From NCBI GenBank assembly GCA_938083195.1, contig CALKCK010000007.1, forward strand, positions 1 through 64,000: a stretch of DNA of 64,000 nucleotides. Reading direction: 5' to 3'. Position numbers and translations under genes: made by a program. The stretch's first letter is position 1. Each line of letters begins with the position of its first letter. Source of the DNA: an uncultured Pirellulaceae bacterium (GTDB taxonomy: Bacteria; Planctomycetota; Planctomycetia; Pirellulales; Pirellulaceae). The notes beneath the pieces were generated by a model. That model was not told the origin of the DNA. It worked only from the letters and a program-made list of their open reading frames with translations, and made no database searches. Below, piece by piece: positions 45,701 to 54,285 of the stretch.

Positions 45701-47267
45701 AGAAATAGTCATACAACAGGCGTGGCTTATCGCTCAAACAGGCCAACGCTGCGTCGTTGCCCATCGAAAGGATAGGATCTTTTTTTACCTTGACCAATGG
45801 CAATAACATATATTTCATGGTCTCAGTGGTGTAGCCAAAGGCTCTCATCTGAGACAGTCGCTCCGCTTTCGAGAGCGGAGGAATTGGTTCGGACTTTTCC
45901 AATTGATCAAATGTAATTCTTTGATCTTTCATCCACTGAGCATAAGGGCGTCGATTGGAAATCTCTGTTTTTAATTCATCGTCTGAAATGATTCGTTTGT
46001 TTTCGAAATCAACTAAAAACATCTTTCCCGGTTCAAGCCGTCCCTTTTTTATGATTTTTGCAGGGTCAATCTCAAGGACGCCAACTTCGCTGGCCATGAC
46101 GACTCGATTGTCATCAGTCACATAATAGCGGCTAGGTCGAAGCCCATTCCTATCGAGCACCGCACCAATCATTCGACCGTCGGTAAAAGATATTGAAGAC
46201 GGACCGTCCCAGGGTTCTTGGAGGCATGAGTGATATTCATAGAATGCCCGTTTGTCTTCGGGCATCGTTTGGTGGTTTCGCCAGGCCTCTGGGATCATCA
46301 TCATCACGACTTCGGGCAGGTCGCGCCCTGCCATCATTAGCAACTCCATCGCATTGTCAAATTCCCCTGAATCACTGCATCCTTGTTCCGTAACGGGCAT
46401 GACAGTTTTTAATGGAGCGTTGAAGACATCGCTGGCCATAAGGCCTTGCCGAGCCGCAATCCAGTTCCTATTACCTCGTAAGGTGTTAATCTCTCCATTG
46501 TGAGCCATCCATCGAAGGGGTTGGGCTCGGGACCAGTTAGGTAATGTGTTGGTGGAAAAACGAGAGTGCACCATTGCGAGATGACTTTGGTAGTCTTCAT
46601 CCTGGAGATCGACAAAGAATTCAGGCAGCTGGGCTGTTGATAACATCCCCTTGTAAACAATAATTCGGGACGAAAGCGAACATACATAAAACAAGTCGGA
46701 TGAATACATGCCGCTTGAGCGGATCGATTTCGTTGTTGATTTTCGAATCTGATAAAGACGGCGTTCAAAATCAGCTTGACTAATTCCGTTCTGTGCACCA
46801 ATGAAGACTTGAAGAATCGTCGGCATGCTGCGAATTGCAGTCGGACCGATTCCAGACCCCTCAACATCGACCGGAACCTCCCGCCAAGCGATTAATTTTT
46901 GACCAAAACGATTGGTGTTTTGAGCGAAGATTAGTTTGCACTTTTCTCGCTCTTCTTCATCGGTGGGGAGAAAGACGTTACCCACCCCAATAAAGGGAAA
47001 ATCGGTAGAGAAGCCGATTCGTTTTGCCAATTTTGCGACTAACTTGGTGGGAATACCCGTTAGAATTCCCGCGCCATCGCCTGTTTCGGGTTCGCAGCCG
47101 CACGCTCCGCGGTGCTCCATTCTCGATAAAATTCCACACGCATCGACGACAATCTGCCGCGATGCGACTCCGTCAATTTGAGCTACAAATCCAACGCCAC
47201 AGCTGTCATGTTCGTATTCAGGGCTATATAGAGTACTTTCCGCGGCAAACGGTTTCGGTGTGGTCAA
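42729..47267 (-). CDS. gltB: Glutamate synthase large (alpha) subunit
   Basis: About 1512 residues. It makes glutamate from glutamine and 2-oxoglutarate with electrons from GltD. The N-terminal glutamine amidotransferase nucleophile is the Cys of EHDSCGVGFVAQ, preceded by a short propeptide. The FMN-binding synthase domain contains GEGGELPGHKVN and GGTGASPLTSIKHAG. The 3Fe-4S motif is CIMMRKCHLNTCPVG, and the C-terminal GXGXG domain is present (GGRVVILGAIGRNFAAGMSG). No ATG precedes the active-site Cys; a TTG at 47267 has AAGGA 7 bases upstream and gives a propeptide of about 22 residues. A TTG at 47375 is an alternative start. Confidence 0.95.
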   Translation of the reverse strand: MTTPKPFAAESTLYSPEYEHDSCGVGFVAQIDGVASRQIVVDACGILSRMEHRGACGCEPETGDGAGILTGIPTKLVAKLAKRIGFSTDFPFIGVGNVFLPTDEEEREKCKLIFAQNTNRFGQKLIAWREVPVDVEGSGIGPTAIRSMPTILQVFIGAQNGISQADFERRLYQIRKSTTKSIRSSGMYSSDLFYVCSLSSRIIVYKGMLSTAQLPEFFVDLQDEDYQSHLAMVHSRFSTNTLPNWSRAQPLRWMAHNGEINTLRGNRNWIAARQGLMASDVFNAPLKTVMPVTEQGCSDSGEFDNAMELLMMAGRDLPEVVMMMIPEAWRNHQTMPEDKRAFYEYHSCLQEPWDGPSSISFTDGRMIGAVLDRNGLRPSRYYVTDDNRVVMASEVGVLEIDPAKIIKKGRLEPGKMFLVDFENKRIISDDELKTEISNRRPYAQWMKDQRITFDQLEKSEPIPPLSKAERLSQMRAFGYTTETMKYMLLPLVKVKKDPILSMGNDAALACLSDKPRLLYDYFSQLFAQVTNPPIDSIREEIVMSVECYIGPEGNLLETTEKQCNRLLLDNPILDFQQMAGIKNMDYRGWKSRTLDITFDKNEGLDGFTAALKRICKEAESAISDGCAILILSDRGISPQRVPLSALLATSTVHHHLVDKELRTRIGIAVETGEAREVHHHCLLTGFGADAIHPYLALEAIIDHHKNSPDSDLTAEQCIASYRTGVHKGMLKVLAKMGISTLASYKGARIFEAIGLNSEVIKKSFPGTASRIEGVGFDVLSNEALRRHELGYTPQKRNSVLPVVELKTEGSVHWRQDGEKHAWTPLNIANIQQAARAGDPDAYKRFSTAINQQTARECHLRGLLKFRSRTSIPIQQVESAKEIVKRFCTGAMSYGSISGEAHETLAIAMNRLEGKSNTGEGGENYDRFEPDANGDLRRSAIKQVASGRFGVTAYYLSNADEIQIKMAQGAKPGEGGELPGHKVNQTIADTRRSTPGVTLISPPPHHDIYSIEDLAQLIFDLKNANPTARISVKLVSEVGVGTIAAGVAKAHADNILISGSGGGTGASPLTSIKHAGMPWELGIAETHQTLVMNDLRSRTRLQTDGQLKTGRDVVIATLLGAEEYGFATAPLITMGCIMMRKCHLNTCPVGIATQDTELRKKFKGKPEHVVNYLFMVAEEARQIMADLGFRSINEMVGRVDALDVDHAVEHWKAKGIDLSKLLAPAVGFHDGVQVYCTVDQDHALDDVLDWKILEQAQNSIQTRQRVEIESEIKNTDRSVGAILSHHVVKTHGPDGLPENTICINFKGSAGQSLGAFLAGGISIQVEGDANDYVGKGMSGGRLVVRPPRSATFAAEDNIIIGNVALYGATAGEAYFCGVAAERFAVRNSGAVAVVEGVGDHGCEYMTGGRVVILGAIGRNFAAGMSGGIAYLYDPDDCLLNNLNLELVEIDSVHSQEDRDELHEMIKKHAQFTESNVATAILEQWDSAVGAFKKIIPSLYRKILEQKSAESLGR

Positions 47268-47274
47268 AATGCTA

Positions 47275-47279
47275 TCCTT
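47275..47279 (-). promoter_or_regulatory. Ribosome site supporting a TTG start for gltB
   Basis: AAGGA on the minus strand, 7 bases before TTG at 47267. It favours that codon over the upstream TTG at 47375, where I see no comparable site. Confidence 0.5.
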
Positions 47280-47375
47280 ATCGATACAGATCCGTTCCTT
47301 GATTTCCTCACTGCTGGTGAAGTCAGTCAGGAAATGCTGAGTTTTAGTGATAAACGCTTCGGAAAAAATAAGCAA

Positions 47376-47721
47376 ACGGCGAAATCAACAATGGAATTGC
47401 AATCACCGTTAAGTCCCCATAACGGTTAATCGGCATTAAAATATTTGTCTTTTTCAATACGAACCGTGAAGTGTTCGTTAGTTTCGAACTGAGTAATTTC
47501 CCCCCAAATACCAGCCAGCTATCTCCAATGTGTGTTCAAAGGTACCTCCTATAAGCCTCACGAATTTGCGTATACGCTTGACCACAAACCAAAACGTTCG
47601 CTCACAGACAGTTCTTTTACATAATTCAAATAAATTTCGATATCATGAGTCTGCATAAGCGAACGTCTGCGTGTTCGATCTATAGATGGTAAATGGATAC
47701 TTCTAGTTTTAAGAGATTGTT
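47376..47721. other. Divergent intergenic region between gltB and the selenoprotein candidate
   Basis: It should contain both promoters. A 10-base perfect palindrome GCGTATACGC lies at 47568-47577, and GTTCG/CGAAC inverted 5-mers at 47473-47489; either could be an operator half-site. No convincing -35/-10 pair was found. Confidence 0.4.
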
Positions 47722-48783
47722 ATGAACCCTTCTCCCAGCCGTTTGTTAAAGACATCCCAGCGAATCCAACTGTTGATATGTTTGACCGCGTCGATTTCTG
47801 TTAGCAGTTGTTACGCACAACAAAATTCCGAAATTCCAAGTGGAATTGCTTGGCACGGAGTGCTCACAGACGGGCTTGCCGACGCCAAGGCAACTAACCG
47901 GCCAATCATGTTGTTATCCGCCGCCCCCCAGTGCGCCGGAGTACCTGGGATGTGGTGACCGGGCAAACAGAATATGGATAGGAGTTTCCTGTCTAACGAC
48001 CAAGTCATTGAGGCGTCGCGAAATTTTGTCTGTATCCGATTGGCTACCTATGAAGATGAGGCAGAAGCAGAATTCCTGCGGACGGTCTACGTAGGTAGAA
48101 CTGGAGATCTTGAAAATACTGTGTTTGTATTAATGACACCGGATACAAAACAAAACCTTTGTCGCCCAGGACGCAGTCCAAATTTTGCCTTTCGGTCCCC
48201 AAGTAGCCTTGCTATCGAAATGAATAAAATTGCTAAAAAGTACAAAGCTTCAAATGCTGAGGTCGATCCAATTCTTCCTCAACTGAAGGACGTTCGCTTG
48301 GGCTTGAACGTTAGTTCTTGTGATGGATTGCCCTCGGTCGTTTGTGTGGCGGATGGTAATAATCCTGCTGAATTTATGCAGAACCTTCTCGCCCCATTGG
48401 CATATTCAGAAGACTTGGCCGGTAAATTTGTCTACTCCACGACTACTGATCCCTCGATGCTCAAAACAGTCCAAGGATATTCGGGGAAACCGGGAATCCT
48501 TTTGATTGAACCAGGTGATTATGGATTGGATGGCAAATTAGTAAAACTGTTCAGCCCTACGACTGAGTCAAGCGTAATCGAAAAGGCGCTAAGCGAGTAT
48601 GCAAATGGCGTCAGCAAAGTGAGCAAAAACCATTCGACTCATGTCCGAACAGGCATGAGAGAAGGTAAAGTTTGGAAAACAGAAATTCCGATAGAGGATC
48701 GAAACACTTTGCAGGCCATGCAGCGAACAAATCGTCCTTCTGGTCGAAGCGGGCCAGGCGGAAGAAGGCCTGGCGGGAATTAG
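47722..48783 (+). CDS. Secreted thioredoxin-like protein with in-frame UGA; candidate selenoprotein
   Basis: One frame of 354 codons, ATG 47722 to TAG 48783, is broken only by a UGA at 47956-47958 (codon 79). N-terminal signal peptide (LLICLTASISVSSCYA), then a thioredoxin-like domain: DAKATNRPIMLLSAAPQC, GMW-UGA-PGKQNMDRSF, FVCIRLATYEDEAEA, NTVFVLMTPDTK. In thioredoxin_7-type domains the matching segment reads W-C-x-x-C-K before a 'xxFSDxxV' helix, so the UGA sits at the first active-site Cys. A SECIS-like hairpin starts 17 bases after it. The 275 codons after the UGA stay open and show no other lesion. Selenocysteine is the favoured reading; a recent nonsense mutation or sequencing error is the alternative. 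The C-terminal half is unassigned; the tail is Gly/Arg-rich. Confidence 0.7.
47956..47958 (+). other. In-frame UGA, candidate selenocysteine codon
   Basis: Codon 79 of the thioredoxin-like gene. It follows Trp and precedes Pro-Gly-Lys, the local context of a thioredoxin active site (WCxxxK), with Cys expected at this position. Confidence 0.6.
47975..47995 (+). promoter_or_regulatory. SECIS-like hairpin downstream of the in-frame UGA
   Basis: TGGATAGGA (47975-47983) pairs with TCCTGTCTA (47987-47995): 9 pairs including two G-U, with loop GUU. The loop begins 26 bases after the UGA and starts with G. Bacterial SECIS elements lie within the coding region shortly after the UGA and carry a G among the first loop bases, so placement fits. 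The 3-base loop is at the small end. Confidence 0.5.
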
Positions 48784-48790
48784 AACTGCC

Positions 48791-48820
48791 TTTCCAGCCA
48801 ATCACTTTCCAGCCAATCAC
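48791..48820. repeat. Tandem 15-base duplication
   Basis: TTTCCAGCCAATCAC occurs twice in immediate succession (48791-48805, 48806-48820), between the stop codon of the thioredoxin-like gene and its terminator. Confidence 0.9.
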
Positions 48821-48821
48821 T

Positions 48822-48854
48822 AACAGGGTGTCTTTCCAAGGCACCCTGTTTTAT
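48822..48854 (+). terminator. Rho-independent terminator after the selenoprotein candidate
   Basis: AACAGGGTG (48822-48830) and CACCCTGTT (48842-48850) form a perfect 9-base-pair stem followed by TTAT. It ends the unit 40 bases after the TAG at 48783, supporting a transcript that spans the in-frame UGA. Confidence 0.8.
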
Positions 48855-48891
48855 ATGCGTTTGCCAGCATGGCTCGACCCGAGGTAGTGGT

Positions 48892-49614
48892 CTACTTTTC
48901 TTTTTCTTCGATCTCACACGTGTGCAGGATAGATATTTTTTGCCATATCTTACCAGACAAGCCAGTTGTGAGGATTTCCAGTTCCGATGCGGATGCCATC
49001 GCGACTCCATCCTCAAATTCTTGTACATAAACAGCAGCTACTTTGCCGGTTAAAGAAAGCATTTCGCTGCAATAGTCTAAATACCGTCTAAGCTCAAAAC
49101 GAGTTAATTTTAGCTCTGGCGACTTCCCCGTTTTCGAATACTGAATTGTCTGTGAAATCCGATGGGGATCCTTGGTCAACTGGTGCATGTCGATCACATG
49201 GGCGATGGAACGCAATTCATGGAGGGCTTTCAATGCTCTGGCTCTTTTGTATCTCACCTCGACAGACAACAAGAAAAAGATTGCAGCACCAATCAACACC
49301 ACATCATTGAGCCCCGCTTCCATCAGAGTGACAACTGACTCAAGGTCCAATTGTTTGTCGAGATCGGATTGGAAGTAGAAGAATGGAATAATAGCGCAAA
49401 CAAAGATGATGACACAAAACGCCCATGTCAAATAGCGAATCCACATCACCGGCTTCCCAATCCATTCAGCACGATCTTCCATGTTTTTTGCGATCAAAGA
49501 CAACTGGCCGCAAACCTTGTTTAACCCCGATTCTGGAAATCGCTCTGTAATTCGCTGATTCAATTTTTCAATCGTTTCAACGATTAGTCGTGGCTTGAGA
49601 GTGTCTAAAGACAT
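48892..49614 (-). CDS. Two-pass membrane protein of unknown function
   Basis: A 240-residue protein with two transmembrane helices (LTWAFCVIIFVCAIIPFFYF near residues 67-87 and VVLIGAAIFFLLSVEV near 107-122). A cytoplasmic helical N-terminus precedes them, and a C-terminal region rich in charged helices contains LHELRSIAHVIDMHQLTKDP. I do not recognise the family. It lies convergent to the thioredoxin-like gene, and its start is 50 bases from the uridine kinase 3' end on the same strand. Confidence 0.65.
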   Translation of the reverse strand: MSLDTLKPRLIVETIEKLNQRITERFPESGLNKVCGQLSLIAKNMEDRAEWIGKPVMWIRYLTWAFCVIIFVCAIIPFFYFQSDLDKQLDLESVVTLMEAGLNDVVLIGAAIFFLLSVEVRYKRARALKALHELRSIAHVIDMHQLTKDPHRISQTIQYSKTGKSPELKLTRFELRRYLDYCSEMLSLTGKVAAVYVQEFEDGVAMASASELEILTTGLSGKIWQKISILHTCEIEEKEK

Positions 49615-49665
49615 GTTGTTCGACTTTAAGTAAATGCTTCTATGGACTTTGACCTTGCAAAAAGG

Positions 49666-50367
49666 TTATTGCAAGTCCGTTCCGCTTGGTTTGGTTTTCA
49701 AGATGGATTGGATGTAATTTTGAAGGACGGAGATAGCCATTCTGTTTCTGCCGCCGCGTGGCACAATTAGATCCGCGTGTTTTTTCCCAGGATAGAGAAA
49801 CTCGTGAAACATCGGTCGCACGGTTTCATGATATTGCTGTAAAACAGAATCAAGAGTTCGCCCTCGTTCGTTGATGTCTCTTACGAGCCGACGAGATAAG
49901 CAAACGTCTAAATCCACATCAACGAATATTTTCATGTCTAACAGATCTCGCAGTTCTGGAGGGTGGAAAATCAGTATTCCTTCGACCAAAATTATGTTCG
50001 CGGGATTAAAATTTGTAACATGCGGACTTCGATTATGCTGTGAATAGTCGTACTGCGGAACTTCGACACTCTTCCCTAGTGCCAAATCAGTTAGATGCTG
50101 GATTAATAATTCGTGTTCGAGTGCATCGGGGTGGTCATAGTTGACGACCTCGCGCTCCGCGAATGTCAGACCGTCGCGACAACGATAATAACAATCCTCG
50201 TTAATTATTTTGATTTGCTCATCACCCAAAGCTTCATCAATGGAATCGCAAAGTTGAGACGCTAATAAACTTTTTCCCGAACCCGATGCGCCAGCGATTC
50301 CGATAAATATTGGTTTTTCTAACACTTCTATTTTTTCTCTAATTAACGCGGCCAATAAAACAACCAC
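49666..50367 (-). CDS. udk: Uridine kinase
   Basis: A 233-residue nucleoside kinase (pyrimidine salvage: uridine or cytidine plus nucleotide triphosphate gives UMP or CMP). P-loop IGIAGASGSGKSLLA is near the N-terminus. NEDCYYR and NYDHPDALEH correspond to the substrate-binding blocks, followed by ILVEGILIF, then DVCLSRRLVRDINERGRTL (the lid). Length is normal. Cytoplasmic. The first about 12 residues are extra compared with typical Udk, so a slightly later start is possible. It may share a transcript with the downstream membrane protein gene. Confidence 0.93.
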   Translation of the reverse strand: MVVLLAALIREKIEVLEKPIFIGIAGASGSGKSLLASQLCDSIDEALGDEQIKIINEDCYYRCRDGLTFAEREVVNYDHPDALEHELLIQHLTDLALGKSVEVPQYDYSQHNRSPHVTNFNPANIILVEGILIFHPPELRDLLDMKIFVDVDLDVCLSRRLVRDINERGRTLDSVLQQYHETVRPMFHEFLYPGKKHADLIVPRGGRNRMAISVLQNYIQSILKTKPSGTDLQ

Positions 50368-50469
50368 TGCTTGTAAATCTTACACGCCAGCGGTTCGAAG
50401 AATTAGCCTTGTCTCTTATTTTTGAACCCGCTAATCTCAGATTTGATGCTACTTTTCTGAGGAATCGCC

Positions 50470-51240
50470 GTGAAAAACACTACCGTTCTTTTCCACTTAT
50501 CTTTTTTGTTTTTAACTGCTACCGCATGTTTTGGCCAGACTTCTACGGAAATTGAAAATCCCGAGATAATTATTGAAGCTGAACCAAGCCTTTGGAGTGG
50601 TTCCTTTGCTGCCGGACTCAACGGTAAATCAGGAAACAGTCAAAGCGTCGACATGAACATAGAAATGAATTGGGTCCGCGAGACGGATACAAACAAGACG
50701 GATCTGATAGCCAATTATTTTTACAGTACGAATCAAATAGCGACAGTAACGGATCGATTTTTTGGGCAGGCAAGGCAGGAACGGAAAATACGAGAAGGAC
50801 GCTTGAGTACATTCGTCCAAACCGCGATAAATTGGGATCGATTTAAGAATTATGATTACCGAATCGCTTTGCATTCAGGTCTGTCCTACGAGGTCATTAA
50901 AGAGGACGACAGGTTTTTCACAACACGTTTGGGTGCTGGTGCGTCGAAGGAAGTAGGAGCCGTGATTGACGATTGGATTCCTGAACTTCAAATTGGTGCT
51001 GACTGGGAACGGAAAATCACCGATACCGTCAAAACTTATTGCACTGTCGATTATTATCCCAGCTTCAAAAACTTCGAAGAATACCGCGTCAACACGAATG
51101 CTGGGCTCGAATTTCTGATTGACTGGCAAAGGGACATTAACTTTAGAATCTTCGCATTCAATCGTTACGACAGCACTCCACCGCTTGGCAATGTATCGAG
51201 CGATCTCGATTATGGATTCGCTTTAGCTTTCGATTTCTAA
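50470..51240 (+). CDS. DUF481-type outer-membrane beta-barrel
   Basis: A 256-residue protein with a signal peptide (LSFLFLTATACFG) and amphipathic beta strands throughout, starting SGSFAAGLNGKSGNSQSVD, which matches the DUF481/YdiY family opening. Other strands alternate polar and aromatic residues (TDLIANYFYST, YRIALHSGLSYEV), and the last strand ends with Phe (ALAFDF), the outer-membrane barrel signature. Function of the family is unknown. Confidence 0.85.
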   Translation: MKNTTVLFHLSFLFLTATACFGQTSTEIENPEIIIEAEPSLWSGSFAAGLNGKSGNSQSVDMNIEMNWVRETDTNKTDLIANYFYSTNQIATVTDRFFGQARQERKIREGRLSTFVQTAINWDRFKNYDYRIALHSGLSYEVIKEDDRFFTTRLGAGASKEVGAVIDDWIPELQIGADWERKITDTVKTYCTVDYYPSFKNFEEYRVNTNAGLEFLIDWQRDINFRIFAFNRYDSTPPLGNVSSDLDYGFALAFDF

Positions 51241-51278
51241 ATCGCTTGATCACTCTGTTAAGTCATTTGACTTGCCTG

Positions 51279-52535
51279 CTAATTTCGTAGCTTTCCCTCT
51301 AAGCAATAGAGTTTTGAGATGCTCCGAACAATCAAGCGATCTCCTGCCACCGCTGGAGATGCTTTGAAACCGTCCCCCAGTTTAGTTTCCCCAATGATTT
51401 GATAAGTATCACCCGGTTGAAAGGCGAATACTTGGCCCTTTTCACCGAATGCAAAAATATGTTCACCATCAAAGATTGGTGATGCTGCGAACGTCTCACC
51501 AATTCTTTTTTGCCACAATATTTCACCATCCTTCGCGCGAACGCAGCTCGCAATTCCCTTATCGTTGAACATAAACAGATTTCCATCGACTAGGATTGGT
51601 GAGGGCCGGCGGGTGACATTCTTGCGAATGGTCCAGTCAATGTTGGTTTTTGTAATATCGCCGGTGCCCTGCGGATTCACAGCATCCATTCGCCCCATCC
51701 CGTTTGTCAAAATAACGAGGCCATCCTCGGTAAGAATAGGCCTGGCCGACGCATTCATGCCATCGTGGTAAACGGTCCACATCGGTTCCCCATTACTCGG
51801 ATTGTAGGCCACGGTCGCTTTGGCGGATGGATAGATCAGTGTTGGTTTACCTTTAATGTCAAACACGCTCGCAGTGCCATATGCTTTTTTCCAATCTCCG
51901 TTTTCAGTCCCGTACTTTAGATTACGATCGGTTTTCCACGCAGTCTCTCCTGTCTCCTTATTTAACGCCACTACGTACTGCTTATCCGAACCGTCGTAAG
52001 CAACAATTAAGTTATCGCCATAGAGGATAGGCGAAGAACCTGGGCCGCGGAAATGATCGCATTCAAAATCGTCACGACTCCAAATTGTATTACCCGTACT
52101 GGTGTCAAGGCAAACTGTGCCATAGCTTCCGAAATGCAGATATACTCGCCCCGCTTCAATTGCCGGAGTGCAACTTGCATAGCTATTCGTAGGGTGGCGA
52201 AAACGAGGGCTTTCGTTTTCGTAAATTAGTTTGTCATAGATCACTTTACCTGTTTCAAGGTCAACACATATGCCAAACATTTTTTTACCATCTTCTGTGG
52301 CGGAGGTAAGCCATATTTGTTCACCCCAAATGACAGGCGACGACCAACCTCTCCCGTGAATCGGGATTTCCCAAGATACGTTTGCCGAGTCTCCTAGATC
52401 CGTCGGTAACGAAATCGCAGGAGCGACGCCATCGCCGTTTGGTCCGCGAAATTCTGGCCAGTTATCTTGGCCAGCAAGCCCATTCACAAATACAAATAAA
52501 GAAATAGTTGTGATTAATTGTTTACCAAACTGCAC
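51279..52535 (-). CDS. Exported PQQ-like beta-propeller protein
   Basis: About 418 residues. DNWPEFRGPNGDGVAPAI, then blades with the W-motif (NVSWEIPIHGRGWSSPVIW, NTIWSRDDFE, ETAWKTDRN, GEILWQKRIGE) form a BamB/PQQ-type propeller found widely in planctomycetes. A signal peptide (QLITTISLFVFVNGLAGQ) begins close to a GTG at 52535 with AAAGGA upstream; the ATG at 52580 would add 15 atypical residues. The propeller has no PQQ catalytic motif visible, so a binding or scaffolding role is likelier than dehydrogenase activity. Confidence 0.85.
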   Translation of the reverse strand: MQFGKQLITTISLFVFVNGLAGQDNWPEFRGPNGDGVAPAISLPTDLGDSANVSWEIPIHGRGWSSPVIWGEQIWLTSATEDGKKMFGICVDLETGKVIYDKLIYENESPRFRHPTNSYASCTPAIEAGRVYLHFGSYGTVCLDTSTGNTIWSRDDFECDHFRGPGSSPILYGDNLIVAYDGSDKQYVVALNKETGETAWKTDRNLKYGTENGDWKKAYGTASVFDIKGKPTLIYPSAKATVAYNPSNGEPMWTVYHDGMNASARPILTEDGLVILTNGMGRMDAVNPQGTGDITKTNIDWTIRKNVTRRPSPILVDGNLFMFNDKGIASCVRAKDGEILWQKRIGETFAASPIFDGEHIFAFGEKGQVFAFQPGDTYQIIGETKLGDGFKASPAVAGDRLIVRSISKLYCLEGKLRN

Positions 52536-52792
52536 GTTCAAGTCCTTTACGACAATCGCCAATCCACTCAACCGCGCCATTGGATGCCCACGCTGAGCTT
52601 ACCCATAGATGGAACGATCGGAAAAATGCAAGCGTAATGATAACTCAGATTCCGTGTTCACGCACAGCTCCAAGTCAATTTCGCGATACAGCCAATAGAT
52701 CAAATCCAAGCGTGGATTCAACAAGAAAATGCCAACGACCATAAGCAATTGCTGGAAAAGTAAGCAGCACTTTGGTTCGGCGACGTTGTCGG

Positions 52793-54172
52793 CTAGAGAG
52801 TAAAGGTCAGTCCTAAGACTACCGAATTCTGGACGACGTCTCGATTACTCATACTCGTCAGCCCAATGAGCGGCGCAAACCCAGTACTACGAACATATTC
52901 AAGACTGATTCGCGAATTGCAAGATGGTTCAACACGATACCCAATTACGAGCTGACGGTTAAATTCAGATTGCGTCCCTGCCTCCCCTTGAATCCCCTCA
53001 CTCCAAGAAACAGACCAACGAGCTGGAAGTGTCATAAAATAAGTATCAAGTGCAGCATCCGCGCTGTAAGCGATCACGTCATGATCCGTCACCGGCCAAG
53101 CGTTAAGGGTGCGAACATACTCAACACCAAGGTGCAAACGGTTAATTCTCATTCTCGCATTGACATCCCATGCGCCGTTCGGATCACCAAAAAGTGTCGG
53201 ATCTAAATGTTCAGCCACGTCAGCATCATAAATGGTGCCATGGATGTAACCGCCGCCTAATTTCAACTCTCCATCTCGCATTGCAAAAGGCATTCTAAGA
53301 AGTAAATTAGCAGCGAAATTATTGACATCGCCAGTCGATTTTGAATCGATAACACGAACACCACGCCCACCACTTAGACCAGCAACCGTTGCGCTAACAA
53401 TTCCGTTGTCAAAACCGATCCCTGCTCCCTCACCAAGCCCTCCAAAATAGTGCCACGGAATGGATTGAGAAAATGGACTTAAAGTGCTCATGTCGCCAAA
53501 GCCAACATTCTTTTTTCCTATGTAACCGTACCACGATGATCTTGTGAAATCTCCGAACACGACGTAGGCCTGACGAACCTGAAAGCTACCTTGTTTCGGG
53601 TTATCAAAAGAGAACACGTCGGAAAAAAGTGTCTCGAAATATCCATGGACTCTTGGACCAAAACTTGCACTCGTCGCTAGGTTGGCCTGCAACATCCTGA
53701 AATCAGAAGCATAATTACCTTCAAAATCAGTTGGGAAACGACCTAGGTAGGGAAATTTACCGGCATCATTTGTTTTTCCATAGATCGCTGATGCCCGAAA
53801 TTGAGCACCGAGGGTCATGTTGGTCTGGCCGTTACTATTTAACGAGTGCTCAAGTAGTAGAATCTCTTTGTTCGACTGGCGATTTTGAAAATCAAGCATT
53901 TCGCGAGAATAGTTAGGCGCTAATTGGATAAAATTCCCATCAACGATGTCCGAAAATTGCCCCTCATCCTCAATGACAACCACCCCTTCGACTCCTTCCG
54001 GGTACTCGATGACCAGCGAGGGATCTGAAGTGTCGTAGACGATCTCTTCCTGCGCAACAAGCGTTGTCGAATTAACCAACAACGACAATCCAACGGAGCA
54101 CACGAAAATGCCCAACTTGGTAAGCGATTGGAAGACTATCGGTCGGAAAATTGCTTGGCTAATTAAAAACAT
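52793..54172 (-). CDS. Outer-membrane porin-like beta-barrel
   Basis: A 459-residue protein. A signal peptide (LTKLGIFVCSVGLSLLV) is followed by an acidic N-terminal stretch and a barrel-like region: many amphipathic strands (NMTLGAQFRASAIYG, VHGYFETLFSDVFSF, LHLGVEYVRTLNAW, RISLEYVRSTGFA) and a final strand SVVLGLTFTL. The layout recalls the LbtU/porin class of large outer-membrane proteins, but I cannot name the substrate. Probably a porin or solute channel. Confidence 0.75.
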   Translation of the reverse strand: MFLISQAIFRPIVFQSLTKLGIFVCSVGLSLLVNSTTLVAQEEIVYDTSDPSLVIEYPEGVEGVVVIEDEGQFSDIVDGNFIQLAPNYSREMLDFQNRQSNKEILLLEHSLNSNGQTNMTLGAQFRASAIYGKTNDAGKFPYLGRFPTDFEGNYASDFRMLQANLATSASFGPRVHGYFETLFSDVFSFDNPKQGSFQVRQAYVVFGDFTRSSWYGYIGKKNVGFGDMSTLSPFSQSIPWHYFGGLGEGAGIGFDNGIVSATVAGLSGGRGVRVIDSKSTGDVNNFAANLLLRMPFAMRDGELKLGGGYIHGTIYDADVAEHLDPTLFGDPNGAWDVNARMRINRLHLGVEYVRTLNAWPVTDHDVIAYSADAALDTYFMTLPARWSVSWSEGIQGEAGTQSEFNRQLVIGYRVEPSCNSRISLEYVRSTGFAPLIGLTSMSNRDVVQNSVVLGLTFTL

Positions 54173-54285
54173 TTAGAGTAACCTTGAATAACTCAGGGAA
54201 ACGTCGGTAGCGAATCTTTAATTAGATGTTGTTTTTCTTTGAGTCAACGCGAATCTTAACAAAACACAGCTGTCGCGATTGCTAG

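Noticed and set aside
47578-47606. TTGACC hexamer resembling a -35 box upstream of the thioredoxin-like gene
   Set aside because: No acceptable -10 box at 16-18 bases; single hexamers are too common.
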